A DNA stretch of 64,000 bases from positions 1 to 64,000 of the forward strand of contig SZYB01000001.1 in the NCBI GenBank assembly GCA_030263285.1, written 5' to 3'. This document shows, one piece after another, positions 10,338 through 19,401 of the stretch. Made by a program: the position numbers and the translations under genes. The stretch's first letter is position 1. Each line of letters opens with the position of its first letter. The stretch comes from Bergeyella sp. GTDB taxonomy: Bacteria; Bacteroidota; Bacteroidia; Flavobacteriales; Weeksellaceae. Below the pieces are notes generated by a model, which saw only the letters and a program-made list of their open reading frames with translations, was not told the origin of the DNA and ran no database searches.

Positions 10338-11103
10338 TTTCTTCAAATACTTGTAACGAAAAAGAATTCCCATCAAAAACTCCATAGGTGAAATGGCTAA
10401 CCCAATCTCCCAGATTAATGTATTTTGCATTCTCCCCGACAGACAAGATCATGGGCAGGTGTCTGTGTCCGAATACAAAATAATCAAAATTTTCTTTGTT
10501 ATTCTTGTATCTTGAGTAAAGGATGAGGTGTTCTTTGTCTGCCCCCAAAAATCTTTTATCCTCCTCGCCGGAGATAAGTTTGTTTTTCCGAGAAAAATAC
10601 AGAGCCATTTTCATGGCGAGGTCCGGATGCAGCCACCTGAAAGCCCACTGAGCCAAAGGATGTGTAAAAAGTTTTTTCATTCTTTTATAGCCGGTATCTC
10701 TGGGTCCCAGTCCATCGCCGTGTGCCAGTAAAAACTTTTTGTCCGCAATTGAAAATATCTGCTTCTCAAAGTATACCGAAATTCCGAGCTCTTCCTGAAA
10801 GTAGTTTCTCATCCATAAGTCATGATTTCCAACAAAAAAGATGATTTCTACCCCTGCGTCTTTCAGTTCTGCAATTTTACCCAGAACCCTTATATAACCT
10901 TTGGGAACTACGTAGTTCCACTCATGCCAAAAATCGAACAAATCACCCATTAAGAAAAGGACTTGTGCTTCTTTCTTTATTTTTTCCAGCCAGAGAATAA
11001 ATCTGTTTTCCCGAGGTTTGCTTTCTTTCGGACTGGGAGAGCCAAAATGTTGATCAGAAGCAAAGTATATTTTTTTTGAGGGGCTTAGTGAAATAGATTT
11101 CAT
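10315..11103 (-). CDS. lpxH: UDP-2,3-diacylglucosamine pyrophosphatase LpxH
   Basis: LpxH hydrolyses UDP-2,3-diacylglucosamine to lipid X, the fourth step of lipid A synthesis, at the inner membrane. It is a 262-residue calcineurin-like phosphoesterase with the dimetal motifs in order: FASDQHFG, FLMGDLFDFWHEW, FFVGNHDLWM, LLAHGDGLG and FVFGHRHLP. The helical insertion with paired arginines (KKLFTHPLAQWAFRWLHPDL) is typical of LpxH rather than of a general phosphatase. It follows queD on the same strand by 30 bases and overlaps the LuxE-like gene, so a queD-lpxH-luxE operon is likely. Confidence 0.88.
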   Translation of the reverse strand: MKSISLSPSKKIYFASDQHFGSPSPKESKPRENRFILWLEKIKKEAQVLFLMGDLFDFWHEWNYVVPKGYIRVLGKIAELKDAGVEIIFFVGNHDLWMRNYFQEELGISVYFEKQIFSIADKKFLLAHGDGLGPRDTGYKRMKKLFTHPLAQWAFRWLHPDLAMKMALYFSRKNKLISGEEDKRFLGADKEHLILYSRYKNNKENFDYFVFGHRHLPMILSVGENAKYINLGDWVSHFTYGVFDGNSFSLQVFEENGNSAIF

Positions 11104-11133
11104 AAGAAAAGATTCATCATTAAAAAATGACTC

Positions 11134-11580
11134 TTACAGATTATCTTCTTCTCTCCATTCTCCATAAGAATTTTCTGTTTCGTAAAGTTTTAGGCTTGAG
11201 AGAGAAATATGGGGGGGCAGATGCTTCTTTATTTTGGCAGCGATAGCATAAAGCATATTTTCGCAAGTGGGTTGAAAGTCACAAGCTACCACTTTATGTC
11301 CTTCGTGTGAGAGTTTTTCTGCTAAATTTTTGTGAGGTGAGTGAGTGTTTATAAGCACTGCGTGATCCCAAGGATCCAGTATTTCTTGCTTTACAATTTT
11401 TTTGAGATCTCCGAAGTCCATGACCATGCCGTTTTTAGGGTGTTCCGGGTCAGAGACGGGATCTCCCTTTACAGAGACAAAAAGCCTGTAAGAATGTCCG
11501 TGTAGGTTTTTACACTTCCCATCATAGTTGTACAGAATATGCGCGGTTTCAAAAGTGAAAATTTTAGTAATCCGAATCAT
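11134..11580 (-). CDS. queD: 6-carboxy-5,6,7,8-tetrahydropterin synthase (QueD/PTPS family)
   Basis: QueD makes 6-carboxytetrahydropterin from dihydroneopterin triphosphate in the queuosine and 7-deazaguanine pathway. The start at 11580 (MIRITKIFTFETAH) places the first zinc His at the family position; an upstream in-frame start would add 18 unconserved residues. Zinc ligands occur in TFETAHIL and NLHGHSYRL, the catalytic Cys region in VACDFQPTCENM, and the C-terminal Glu in KLYETENSYGEW. The length is 148 residues. A biopterin-forming PTPS is the alternative but is unlikely in this phylum. It heads a minus-strand group with lpxH. Confidence 0.88.
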   Translation of the reverse strand: MIRITKIFTFETAHILYNYDGKCKNLHGHSYRLFVSVKGDPVSDPEHPKNGMVMDFGDLKKIVKQEILDPWDHAVLINTHSPHKNLAEKLSHEGHKVVACDFQPTCENMLYAIAAKIKKHLPPHISLSSLKLYETENSYGEWREEDNL

Positions 11581-11806
11581 GGAGCAAAGATAAGCAAAAA
11601 GGTAAGTAATTTTTTCTGAGGTGGACAAAACCAATTATAAGCAATTGATAATACGATATAATTAATGATAGATAGTGCACAGTGGCGTGAAGGCAGTGTA
11701 GATTTTTTTAATCTTTAATTAAGAAACTCTATCCCCTACGGGGGAACCGGAAAAGAATAGTTATTTTTGTGAAGTAAATAATATAATAGAATTAATACTC
11801 ACTTCT

Positions 11807-12595
11807 ATGGTCATCTGTATTACAGGAGCTTCTTCTGGTATTGGTTTCTCCCTTGCAAATTATCTGGGTAAAAAGGGGTATAAAGTTTACGGAGTAAGCA
11901 GAAGGAAGATAGAGAGTCCGTTGTTCTATTCTATTTCTGCTGATATTACGGATCACAACCAAGTATCCTCTGCTGTTGCAGAAATAAAGGGACATGAGGA
12001 CAGAATAGATGTTTTGATCAATAATGCTGGTATGGGGATGGTGGGTACAGTAGAGGGGGCGAATAAGGAAGAAATCATTAGGCTTTTCGAGCTTAATGTT
12101 ATAGGAGCCACACAGCTCATGAGTGCGGTTTTACCCATTATGAAAGCTCAGAAAAAAGGAAAAATCATCAATATTTCTAGTATAGGATCGGAGATGGGGT
12201 TGCCGTTTCGTGGCTTTTATTCGGCTTCCAAAGCAGCACTGGACAAGCTTACCGAAGCCCTTCGGTATGAGGTGTATTCGTGGGGTGTAGAAGCGTGTAT
12301 TTTGCATTTGGGTGATGTAAAAACAGGCATTGCAGAGAAAAGAATACAGTCAGGGGTAAGCGAGGATTACCAAGAGACATACAGAAAAATTTATGAACAG
12401 ATCAATGCACATGTAGATTCGGGAATATCTCCAGAAAGGGTAGCGGTATACATAGAAAAGCTGTTGGGAAAAAGAAAATTTAAGGCACACTATTATTGCG
12501 GAAAATGGGGGCAAAGAGCAGCTGTAACACTTAAGAGGCTTCTGCCTCAGACTCTATTTGAAAAGCTTATGAAAAAATACAACCAACTCCCCTAA
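11807..12595 (+). CDS. short-chain dehydrogenase/reductase
   Basis: This is a classical SDR of 262 residues with the NAD(P)-binding motif ITGASSGIGFSL near the N-terminus, the NNAG motif in VLINNAGMGMVG, the catalytic Ser in INISSIGSEMG and the YSASKAALDK active site (Tyr and Lys). SRRK after the second strand suggests a preference for NADPH. The C-terminal 60 residues (ISPERVAVYIEKLLGKRK onward) resemble SDRs acting on lipid or retinol-like substrates, but the substrate cannot be read from the sequence. It stands alone between queD (divergent) and guaB. Confidence 0.85.
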   Translation: MVICITGASSGIGFSLANYLGKKGYKVYGVSRRKIESPLFYSISADITDHNQVSSAVAEIKGHEDRIDVLINNAGMGMVGTVEGANKEEIIRLFELNVIGATQLMSAVLPIMKAQKKGKIINISSIGSEMGLPFRGFYSASKAALDKLTEALRYEVYSWGVEACILHLGDVKTGIAEKRIQSGVSEDYQETYRKIYEQINAHVDSGISPERVAVYIEKLLGKRKFKAHYYCGKWGQRAAVTLKRLLPQTLFEKLMKKYNQLP

Positions 12596-12857
12596 AAATT
12601 TGACAAAATTATTTTCATAGGTCTTTTCTCCTTCTTTTATTTTCTGTTTTAAAATGAGATGTTCTTGTTGTAAATCAAGTTTTCCTGTTCCGAATTAGAA
12701 CCCGGTCTGAGAATTTATATTAATCTGATAAATACGAAAATAAAGTGAAAATTGGTTACCAGATATTAAAGATCTACCGGGAAATAGCGAAAAAAATAAT
12801 TACAGGGAAGACTTTGCGCGTCCGTTGAAAAAGCTTAACTTCGCGAAGAAAGCGGGG

Positions 12858-14318
12858 ATGTCTATTTATTCAAAAATTGTGGAAGAGGCCATCACTTTTG
12901 ATGATGTTTTGCTTATTCCTTCCTATTCTGAGGTATTGCCGAGTCAGGTTTCTCTAAGGTCAAGGCTCACGGAAAAGATAATGCTCAATATTCCCATAGT
13001 TTCTGCGGCTATGGATACGGTCACGGAGTCCGAGCTTGCTATTGCCTTGGCAAGGGTAGGGGGGGTAGGGTTTATACACAAGAACATGTCTGTTCACGAG
13101 CAGGCAGCGCATGTAAGCGAGGTGAAAAGATCAGAAAACGGAATGATAGCCTCTCCTGTAACGCTCTCGAAAAATCATACTTTGGGGGAAGCGAAGGCCT
13201 TGATGAAAACTTATAAAATTTCTGGATTGCCTGTGGTGGACAGTGACCGCACTCTCGTTGGGATTATTACCAACAGGGATATAAAATATCAGGAAAATTT
13301 AGAGGAGAAGGTAGAAAATTTCATGACAAAGGAGAACCTGATTATCTCCGATAAAACCACTACGCTGGAATCGGCAAAAAAGATATTGCTAGAAAATAGA
13401 GTAGAAAAACTCCCCATTGTGGATAAAGAATATAAGCTGGTGGGGCTTATTACCATAAAAGATATAGATAATCAGCTTGAGTACCCCAATGCCAATAAGG
13501 ATACTAATGGAAGACTTATTGCGGGTGCGGGGGTCGGGGTGGGAGAGGATACTATGGAAAGAGTAGCTGCTCTTGTGGCGGCGGAAGTAGATATCATTGG
13601 TATAGATTCGGCACACGGGCATTCCAGGGGAGTGTTGGACAAAGTCTCTGAAATAAGAGACGCTTATCCAGATCTTGATATTGTGGGAGGGAATATCGTA
13701 ACTGCTCAGGCGGCCAAGGATCTTATCATGGCGGGGGCTAATGTTCTTAAGGTGGGAGTGGGTCCTGGCTCTATATGTACCACGAGAGTGGTTGCTGGGG
13801 TAGGAGTTCCTCAGCTTTCCGCAATATATAATGTTTATGAATATGCAAAGACCAAAAATATTGCAGTGATTGCGGATGGGGGAATTAAGCTCTCAGGAGA
13901 TATAGTAAAGGCGATTGCTTCTGGTGCGAGTGCTGTCATGCTGGGGTCTTTGTTTGCAGGTACCGACGAGGCACCGGGCGAGGAGATTATCTTTCAGGGC
14001 AGGAAATTCAAGTCTTACCAAGGAATGGGGAGTCTATCCGCCATGAAAAGAGGAGGGAAAGAGAGATATTTCCAAACCGAAGCAAAAAAATTTGTACCCG
14101 AAGGTATAGAGGGACGGGTTCCCTACAAAGGAAAATTGGAGGACGTGGTATTTCAGCTCACTGGGGGGGTTAGGGCGGGTATGGGGTATTGTGGTACGAA
14201 GGATATTGAAACATTACAGAGAGAAAGCAAAATGGTAAAAATTACCGGAAGCGGTCTTACAGAATCCCATCCGCATGACGTTATCATAACTCAAGAGGCG
14301 CCTAATTATTCCTTGTAA
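12858..14318 (+). CDS. guaB: inosine-5'-monophosphate dehydrogenase
   Basis: GuaB oxidises IMP to XMP with NAD+, the first committed step toward GMP. The ATG at 12858 gives 486 residues starting [19 protein letters not shown], the usual family N-terminus; an in-frame TTG at 12825 is disfavoured. Two CBS domains (about residues 95-215) interrupt the TIM barrel. The catalytic cysteine loop is [15 protein letters not shown], the IMP-binding segment is [12 protein letters not shown], and the mobile flap contains GGKERYFQ. It is followed by a good terminator. Confidence 0.97.
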   Translation: MSIYSKIVEEAITFDDVLLIPSYSEVLPSQVSLRSRLTEKIMLNIPIVSAAMDTVTESELAIALARVGGVGFIHKNMSVHEQAAHVSEVKRSENGMIASPVTLSKNHTLGEAKALMKTYKISGLPVVDSDRTLVGIITNRDIKYQENLEEKVENFMTKENLIISDKTTTLESAKKILLENRVEKLPIVDKEYKLVGLITIKDIDNQLEYPNANKDTNGRLIAGAGVGVGEDTMERVAALVAAEVDIIGIDSAHGHSRGVLDKVSEIRDAYPDLDIVGGNIVTAQAAKDLIMAGANVLKVGVGPGSICTTRVVAGVGVPQLSAIYNVYEYAKTKNIAVIADGGIKLSGDIVKAIASGASAVMLGSLFAGTDEAPGEEIIFQGRKFKSYQGMGSLSAMKRGGKERYFQTEAKKFVPEGIEGRVPYKGKLEDVVFQLTGGVRAGMGYCGTKDIETLQRESKMVKITGSGLTESHPHDVIITQEAPNYSL

Positions 14319-14372
14319 AGCAGACAGAAAAAGAAAGAAATTCATAAACCCAAGATAAAACTTTCTTGTGGG

Positions 14373-14410
14373 ACACAAAACCTGGATGTTATTTCTAGGT
14401 TTTTTTGTGT
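14373..14410 (+). terminator. rho-independent terminator after guaB
   Basis: ACAAAACCT and AGGTTTTTTTGT form the arms of a hairpin with a loop of about 12 bases, and the 3' arm runs into a T-rich tract. It begins 55 bases after the guaB stop. Confidence 0.7.
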
Positions 14411-14482
14411 TATGTTTTTTATTAGATGGTATACGAAAATTTAATTACATTTATGAGTTAACGGTTAACTATTAAAAAAGGA

Positions 14483-16111
14483 ATGGATATAGACTTCAAT
14501 AAAAGAGAAGACGCTAATAGATTAAAACTTTCCGAGGTGGGCAGGCTTATTTCCATGATGAAGAAAGGAGGGGGTGAGGGGAGATTACAAAAAATAAGAG
14601 AAGAAGGAAAAATGACGGCAAGAGAGCGTGTAAACTATCTTCTAGACAGAAACAAAGAAAGTATAGAGATAGGAACCTTTGCCGGGTATGAGATGTATGA
14701 TGAACATGGAGGTTGTCCCTGTGGGGGGGTGGTGGTGGTTTTAGGATACGTTTCCGGGAGACTGTGCGTGATTGTAGCCAATGATGCTTCTATAAAGGCG
14801 GGCGCATGGTTTCCTATCACAGGAAAAAAAAATCTCAGAGCGCAAGAAATAGCTATGGAAAACAATATTCCTATCATTTATCTGGTAGATTCTTCGGGGG
14901 TTTATCTTCCTTTACAGGATGAGATATTTCCGGATAAAGAAAATTTTGGGAGGATTTTTAGAAATAATGCAAGAATGAGTGCAATGGGTATTCCCCAGAT
15001 TTCTGCCATTATGGGGAGTTGTGTGGCAGGAGGAGCGTATTTGCCAGCTATGAGTGATGAAGCGATTATAGTAGATAAAACAGGTTCTATTTTTTTGGCG
15101 GGCAGTTATCTGGTAAAAGCTGCAATAGGAGAGGATGTAGATAATGAAACTTTGGGAGGTGCTACTACACATTGTGCAATTTCTGGCGTTACAGACTATA
15201 AGGCAAGAGATGACAAGGAAGCGCTGGATAAAATAAAAAATATTGTGCAGAGCCTGGGATATTCGGAAAAAGCAGGTTTTAATAGAACAGAGAGTGTAAT
15301 GCCCCAAAAAAATCCGGAAAATATTTTTGGGCTTATGCCGGTCACCAGGGTAGAGCCGTATGATACCTATGATATTATAGATTGCCTGGTTGATGATTCA
15401 AAGATAGACGAATACAAGCCGGATTATGGTAAGACTATTATATGTGCCTATGTCAGAATAGAGGGATGGAGCGTGGGTATAGTGGCTAATCAAAGAAAAA
15501 TGGTAAAAGATGGAAGGGGAGAGATGCAGTTTGGCGGTGTGATTTATGCAAGTGCTGCGGATAAAGCAGCGAGATTTATAGCAAATTGTAATCAAAGAAA
15601 AATTCCGTTGGTTTTTCTTCAGGATGTTACGGGTTTTATGGTAGGTTCAAAGTCTGAACACGAAGGGATTATAAAAGATGGAGCAAAAATGGTCAGTGCA
15701 GTGGCCAACTCTGTAGTGCCAAAATTTACCGTTATAATAGGAAATTCTTATGGTGCGGGAAACTATGCCATGTGCGGAAAGGCTTATGATCCGAGATTTA
15801 TTGTCTCTTGGCCTTGGGCAGAGCTTGCTGTGATGGGTGGAGTACAGGCAGCGAAGGTATTGTTTCAGATACAGGAGTCTGCGCTTAAAAAACAGGGTAA
15901 AGTAATATCAGAAGAGGAGAGGGGCAAAATTTTAGATTCTGTGACCAAAAAATATCAAAAACAAACACAGGTTACCTATGCTGCAGCCAGGCTTTGGATA
16001 GATGCCATTATAAATCCTGTTGAAACAAGAAAGTGGATCTCTATGGGAGTGGAGGCGGCGAATGAATCTCCTATAAAGGATAAATTTAATCTTGGTGTTT
16101 TACAAATGTAA
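14483..16111 (+). CDS. acyl-CoA carboxylase carboxyltransferase (beta) subunit, MCC-like
   Basis: This is the biotin-dependent carboxyltransferase half of an acyl-CoA carboxylase, 542 residues. It has the two crotonase-like halves: CoA-binding GKMTARERVNYLLD and VDSSGVYLPLQDEIFPD in the first; VFLQDVTGFMVGSKSEHEG and GNSYGAGNYAMCGKAYDPRF in the second. The run IMGSCVAGGAYLPAMSDE and LGGATTHCAISGVTDY resemble methylcrotonyl-CoA carboxylase beta, which acts in leucine breakdown; propionyl-CoA carboxylase is the alternative. The biotin carboxylase subunit is not adjacent, so the partner must be encoded elsewhere. Confidence 0.87.
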   Translation: MDIDFNKREDANRLKLSEVGRLISMMKKGGGEGRLQKIREEGKMTARERVNYLLDRNKESIEIGTFAGYEMYDEHGGCPCGGVVVVLGYVSGRLCVIVANDASIKAGAWFPITGKKNLRAQEIAMENNIPIIYLVDSSGVYLPLQDEIFPDKENFGRIFRNNARMSAMGIPQISAIMGSCVAGGAYLPAMSDEAIIVDKTGSIFLAGSYLVKAAIGEDVDNETLGGATTHCAISGVTDYKARDDKEALDKIKNIVQSLGYSEKAGFNRTESVMPQKNPENIFGLMPVTRVEPYDTYDIIDCLVDDSKIDEYKPDYGKTIICAYVRIEGWSVGIVANQRKMVKDGRGEMQFGGVIYASAADKAARFIANCNQRKIPLVFLQDVTGFMVGSKSEHEGIIKDGAKMVSAVANSVVPKFTVIIGNSYGAGNYAMCGKAYDPRFIVSWPWAELAVMGGVQAAKVLFQIQESALKKQGKVISEEERGKILDSVTKKYQKQTQVTYAAARLWIDAIINPVETRKWISMGVEAANESPIKDKFNLGVLQM

Positions 16112-16194
16112 TTGGGTTGCTTATTTGTTTGCTATAATTTTTTTCGGAAATATCAGTAAGTAAACCTTGTGGTTTTTTGGTGTAATTAAATTTA

Positions 16195-17511
16195 ATGATG
16201 GAAAAGAATCGAAAATTGATTTCAAACTGGGGTAATTTTCCCATTATAGAGGCACATGAAAAGATTTCTGACTCCATAGAAGAGATAAAAAACTTCGTAA
16301 AAGAATCCAGGCAAATAATAGCCAGAGGAAGTGGAAGATGCTATGGGGATGCTTCTTTGGGAGATTATATTTTTTCTACAAGGAAACTTAATAAATTCTT
16401 GAGTTTTGATTCTGATAACGGGATTTTAGAATGTGAATCCGGCGTTTTGCTTTCTGATATTTTAGAATTTGGAATTCCCAAGGGTTATTTTCTATCTGTA
16501 ACTCCGGGTACCCGGTTCATTACCATTGGTGGGGCAATAGCTTCTGATGTGCATGGTAAGAATCACCATTCTGAGGGGGCCTTTTCTACCTGTCTCCTTA
16601 GTTTTTCTCTCGTTACAGAAAATGGAGAAGAGAAGACCTGTTCAAGAAAAGAAAATCCCGACAAGTTTTGGGCGACTTTGGGGGGTATGGGGCTTACAGG
16701 GATTATAATCTCTGCAAAAATCAGACTTAAAAAAATAGAAACTGCCTATATAAAACAGGAAAGCATAAAGGCTTATTCATTAGACGAAATTTTCAGGCTT
16801 TTTGATGAGAGCGAAAACTGGACTTATACCGTGGCATGGATAGACTGTTTGCAGAGAGGAAAAGATATTGGGAGGTCCATACTACAAAGAGGGGAATTTG
16901 CCAAAAAAGCAGATTTGCCCTATGATTTAGCCAAACAACCGCTTAAAATAAAGAAAAAACTGAGCCCCACCATTCCGTTCTATTTTCCGGAATTTGTGCT
17001 GAATAAATTCAGCATAAAGGTATTTAACTATTTATATTTTGCAAAACAAAGGCAAAAGGTGTTAAAAAATATTTTGGATTATGAATCTTTTTTTTATCCC
17101 TTGGATGTAATCAAATCCTGGAACAAAATTTACGGAAAAAAGGGTTTTATTCAGTACCAAATGGTCATTCCTAAAAATAAAGGTAAAGAAGGGATGAGAA
17201 GAATACTGGAGACCATCGCCAATTCTGGAAACGGGTCTTTTTTAGCTGTGCTCAAGCTCTTTGGTAAAAGTGATCCTAAAGCTTACAATTCGTTTCCTAT
17301 GGAGGGGTATACTCTTGCTTTAGATTTTAAGGTGAACGACCGACTTCCTATACTTGTAGAAAAGCTGGATGCTATAGTAGAGGAGTTTTCCGGAAGAATA
17401 TACAGAACCAAGGATAGTATGAGTAAGTCCAGTCTTACAAATTATCTTGAAAATGTAGACAGTGAAAAGTTTATTTCACATCAACAAAAGAGGATCCTTT
17501 CTAGAGAATAG
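16195..17511 (+). CDS. FAD-linked oxidase, DprE1-like
   Basis: A 438-residue flavoprotein of the vanillyl-alcohol-oxidase fold. The FAD pyrophosphate loop is IARGSGRCYGDASLG, followed by SVTPGTRFITIGGAIASDVHG with the family GGxIAxDVHGKNHH signature and LGGMGLTGIIISAKIRL. This is the pattern of DprE1, which oxidises decaprenylphosphoryl-beta-D-ribose in mycobacteria. The gene directly after is an SDR matching the partner DprE2, and a HAD phosphatase follows, so an epimerising oxidoreductase pair on a polyprenyl-phosphate sugar is likely. The sugar and the final polymer are not known. A general sugar 1,4-lactone oxidase is the alternative. Confidence 0.82.
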   Translation: MMEKNRKLISNWGNFPIIEAHEKISDSIEEIKNFVKESRQIIARGSGRCYGDASLGDYIFSTRKLNKFLSFDSDNGILECESGVLLSDILEFGIPKGYFLSVTPGTRFITIGGAIASDVHGKNHHSEGAFSTCLLSFSLVTENGEEKTCSRKENPDKFWATLGGMGLTGIIISAKIRLKKIETAYIKQESIKAYSLDEIFRLFDESENWTYTVAWIDCLQRGKDIGRSILQRGEFAKKADLPYDLAKQPLKIKKKLSPTIPFYFPEFVLNKFSIKVFNYLYFAKQRQKVLKNILDYESFFYPLDVIKSWNKIYGKKGFIQYQMVIPKNKGKEGMRRILETIANSGNGSFLAVLKLFGKSDPKAYNSFPMEGYTLALDFKVNDRLPILVEKLDAIVEEFSGRIYRTKDSMSKSSLTNYLENVDSEKFISHQQKRILSRE

Positions 17512-17551
17512 CAGTGAGAAAGCCTGATAGTTAGTGTAAAAACTGTTATAT

Positions 17552-18277
17552 ATGATAATACTTGGAAGTAATTCAGAGGTGGCGCAGGCATTTCTGGAAA
17601 GGTTGCTTTTAAACGGAGAGAAGTTTGATAATGTGTATCTTTTTACCTCAAACAGGTTAAGTACAGAAAAGTTTGCACGACATATTGAGGTGAAGTACGG
17701 TATTTTACCTAAAATAATAGAGTTAGATCTGGAAGAGCCGCTTGATTTTGAGAGGTTTGGTGATGTAGATTCTCAAGTTTTATTTTGTGCTACGGGTTAT
17801 CTAGGGAAGAATACGAGAGAGGGGTTTCTGGATGCAGAGAATACTCGGAAAGTAATAGACATTAACTACGCAAAATTAATCCCTGTAATCAATTATTTTG
17901 TGGGGAAAATGATGCGGAAAAAGAAGGGAACTATCATCGGAATTTCTTCTGTTGCGGGCGATAGAGGAAGGCAGAGTAATTTTATTTACGGGTCTTCCAA
18001 GGCAGCCTTCACCGCTTATCTCAGTGGTCTTAGAAATTATTTATATTTCAAGAATATTCATGTACTTACCATAAAACCTGGTTTTATGGCGACCAAAATG
18101 ACAGAAGGACTTGCCCTTAACCCAAAGCTAACCGCCACTCCTGTGCAAGCTGCAGACATTATATATAAAGCGTATAAAAAAAAGAGAAATGTTGTATACG
18201 TGCTTCCTGTTTGGTGGGTGATTATGATGATTATACGGAATATCCCTGAGCAGATTTTTAAGAAACTAAAACTTTAG
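17552..18277 (+). CDS. short-chain dehydrogenase, DprE2-like
   Basis: This 241-residue SDR begins directly with the nucleotide-binding loop MIILGSNSEVAQAF (a GxxSxxA variant rather than TGxxxGxG), as in DprE2. The catalytic Ser lies in IGISSVAGDRGRQSN and Tyr-Lys in YGSSKAAFTAYLSGL. IKPGFMATKMT follows, and the C-terminus is hydrophobic (VLPVWWVIMMIIRNIP), suggesting membrane association. It starts 40 bases after the DprE1-like gene. The expected role is NAD(P)H-dependent reduction of the keto intermediate made by the upstream oxidase. Confidence 0.8.
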   Translation: MIILGSNSEVAQAFLERLLLNGEKFDNVYLFTSNRLSTEKFARHIEVKYGILPKIIELDLEEPLDFERFGDVDSQVLFCATGYLGKNTREGFLDAENTRKVIDINYAKLIPVINYFVGKMMRKKKGTIIGISSVAGDRGRQSNFIYGSSKAAFTAYLSGLRNYLYFKNIHVLTIKPGFMATKMTEGLALNPKLTATPVQAADIIYKAYKKKRNVVYVLPVWWVIMMIIRNIPEQIFKKLKL

Positions 18278-18306
18278 TTTTATTTATTTTGTTATCTGAA
18301 AAATGT

Positions 18307-18900
18307 ATGAAAAAGGGATATTTCTTTGATTTTGACGGTACGCTTACCAGAAGTGACTCTATGTTTCTGTTTCTTAGGTTTTATCACCCCATTCTATATT
18401 ATATACAATGTCTTATTTTTTCTCCGGCATTTGTATTGCTGAAATTGGGTTTTTTAGGGGCAGATGAAATGAAAAGGAAATTCATATCTTCTATATTGAA
18501 GGGTGAGCGGAAAACCAAAATAGAGAAAAAATCTGAGGAATTTTTTGCTGTTTTTTATCCTAAACTAATTCGGGAAAATGCCCTTGAATATATTGAGAAG
18601 CTGGATAAACAAGAGGCAAATATTTTTATTGTTACGGCTTCCCTGGATATTTGGGTAAAGCCTTTTGCAGAAAAATGGGGCTGTGAGCTCATCAGTACAC
18701 GGGCAAAATATACAGAAGGAAAGTATTCTGGATATTTTGTAGGCAAAAATTGTAACGGACAGGAAAAGGTGAAAAGAATCAGAGAAGTATTGAAGGCTAA
18801 AAATATTTTTCTTCATAAAACTATTGCTTTTGGGGATACCAGTGGCGATATTCCTATGATAAGGTGGGCAGATGAGGGTTTTTATAGGTATTTTGATTAG
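18307..18900 (+). CDS. HAD-superfamily (subclass IB) phosphatase
   Basis: The start at 18307 (MKKGYFFDFDGTLTRSD) puts the nucleophile motif DFDGTLT next to the N-terminus. A TTG 18 bases upstream is an alternative. Motif II is in FIVTASLDIWVKPF and the metal-binding motif III/IV is FGDTSGDIPMIRWADEGF. The protein has 197 residues and a hydrophobic cap (YYIQCLIFSPAFVLLKLGF). It is the third gene of the DprE-like operon, 29 bases downstream. In related clusters a phosphatase removes the 5-phosphate of a polyprenyl-phosphoryl pentose, which is a reasonable but unproven role. No UbiA-type prenyltransferase is next to it. Confidence 0.8.
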   Translation: MKKGYFFDFDGTLTRSDSMFLFLRFYHPILYYIQCLIFSPAFVLLKLGFLGADEMKRKFISSILKGERKTKIEKKSEEFFAVFYPKLIRENALEYIEKLDKQEANIFIVTASLDIWVKPFAEKWGCELISTRAKYTEGKYSGYFVGKNCNGQEKVKRIREVLKAKNIFLHKTIAFGDTSGDIPMIRWADEGFYRYFD

Positions 18901-18925
18901 ATTTGTTTGCGGAAGGTTTTTAAAG

Positions 18926-19131
18926 ATGAGGATCTTGATTTGCTTTGTTATTTTTTGTACAGTTGTGATGGGTTGTTCTCAAGTACAGTATGGTGGAAGG
19001 GAAGTTCGGCTTGTTTCTTACCAGACATCGGGAGGAAGGGATAGCGGGGTATAGAGAAAATTGATTCTCTCGGAAATTTGGATGAGGTTCTTGGTTCTTA
19101 TGCTCCCGATATGCTAAGTACGGTCGTATAA
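18926..19131 (+). pseudogene. remnant of a small lipoprotein gene
   Basis: An ATG at 18926 opens a convincing lipoprotein signal (RILICFVIFCTVVMGC) followed by about 25 residues to a stop at 19054. In a shifted frame the text continues as GIEKIDSLGNLDEVLGSYAP up to a stop at 19131. This looks like one lipoprotein broken by a frameshift. No coding frame of use continues from 19132 to 19401. The original family is not recognised with confidence. Together, 18901-19401 is about 500 bases of apparent gene decay between the HAD gene and the cysteine desulfurase. Confidence 0.5.
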
Positions 19132-19401
19132 CAAAGAGGATAGCTTGGAAAAGTTTTCTTTAATTTTTCTGTGTTCTTTGTACACAATTTTGGAGAATTA
19201 AGAATGGGGAGGTCACGGGTAAAAAATATTGATGGATATTGTTCTGAAGGATGATATTTTATTTTGTGCTTATAGAGTATGGTTCTCACTCCTCCGGCAG
19301 CGGGAGGCATATGCGGATGGTTTCTTCCTCTTAGATTATATTTAGTCTTCCCAAAGCTGTGAAGTTTGGCAGGGTAGAAATTAGATCGAAATAGATTTTT
19401 T

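Noticed and set aside
11746-11760. CCCCTACGGGG-type palindrome upstream of the SDR
   Set aside because: The inverted repeat is very short, is not followed by a T tract and has no second copy, so neither a terminator nor a repeat family can be claimed.
12727-12828. Open stretch before guaB that can be read as IGYQILKIYREIAKKIITGK
   Set aside because: There is no ATG, only a GTG near 12745, a stop shortly before, and no family match; it is probably a chance frame in the guaB leader.
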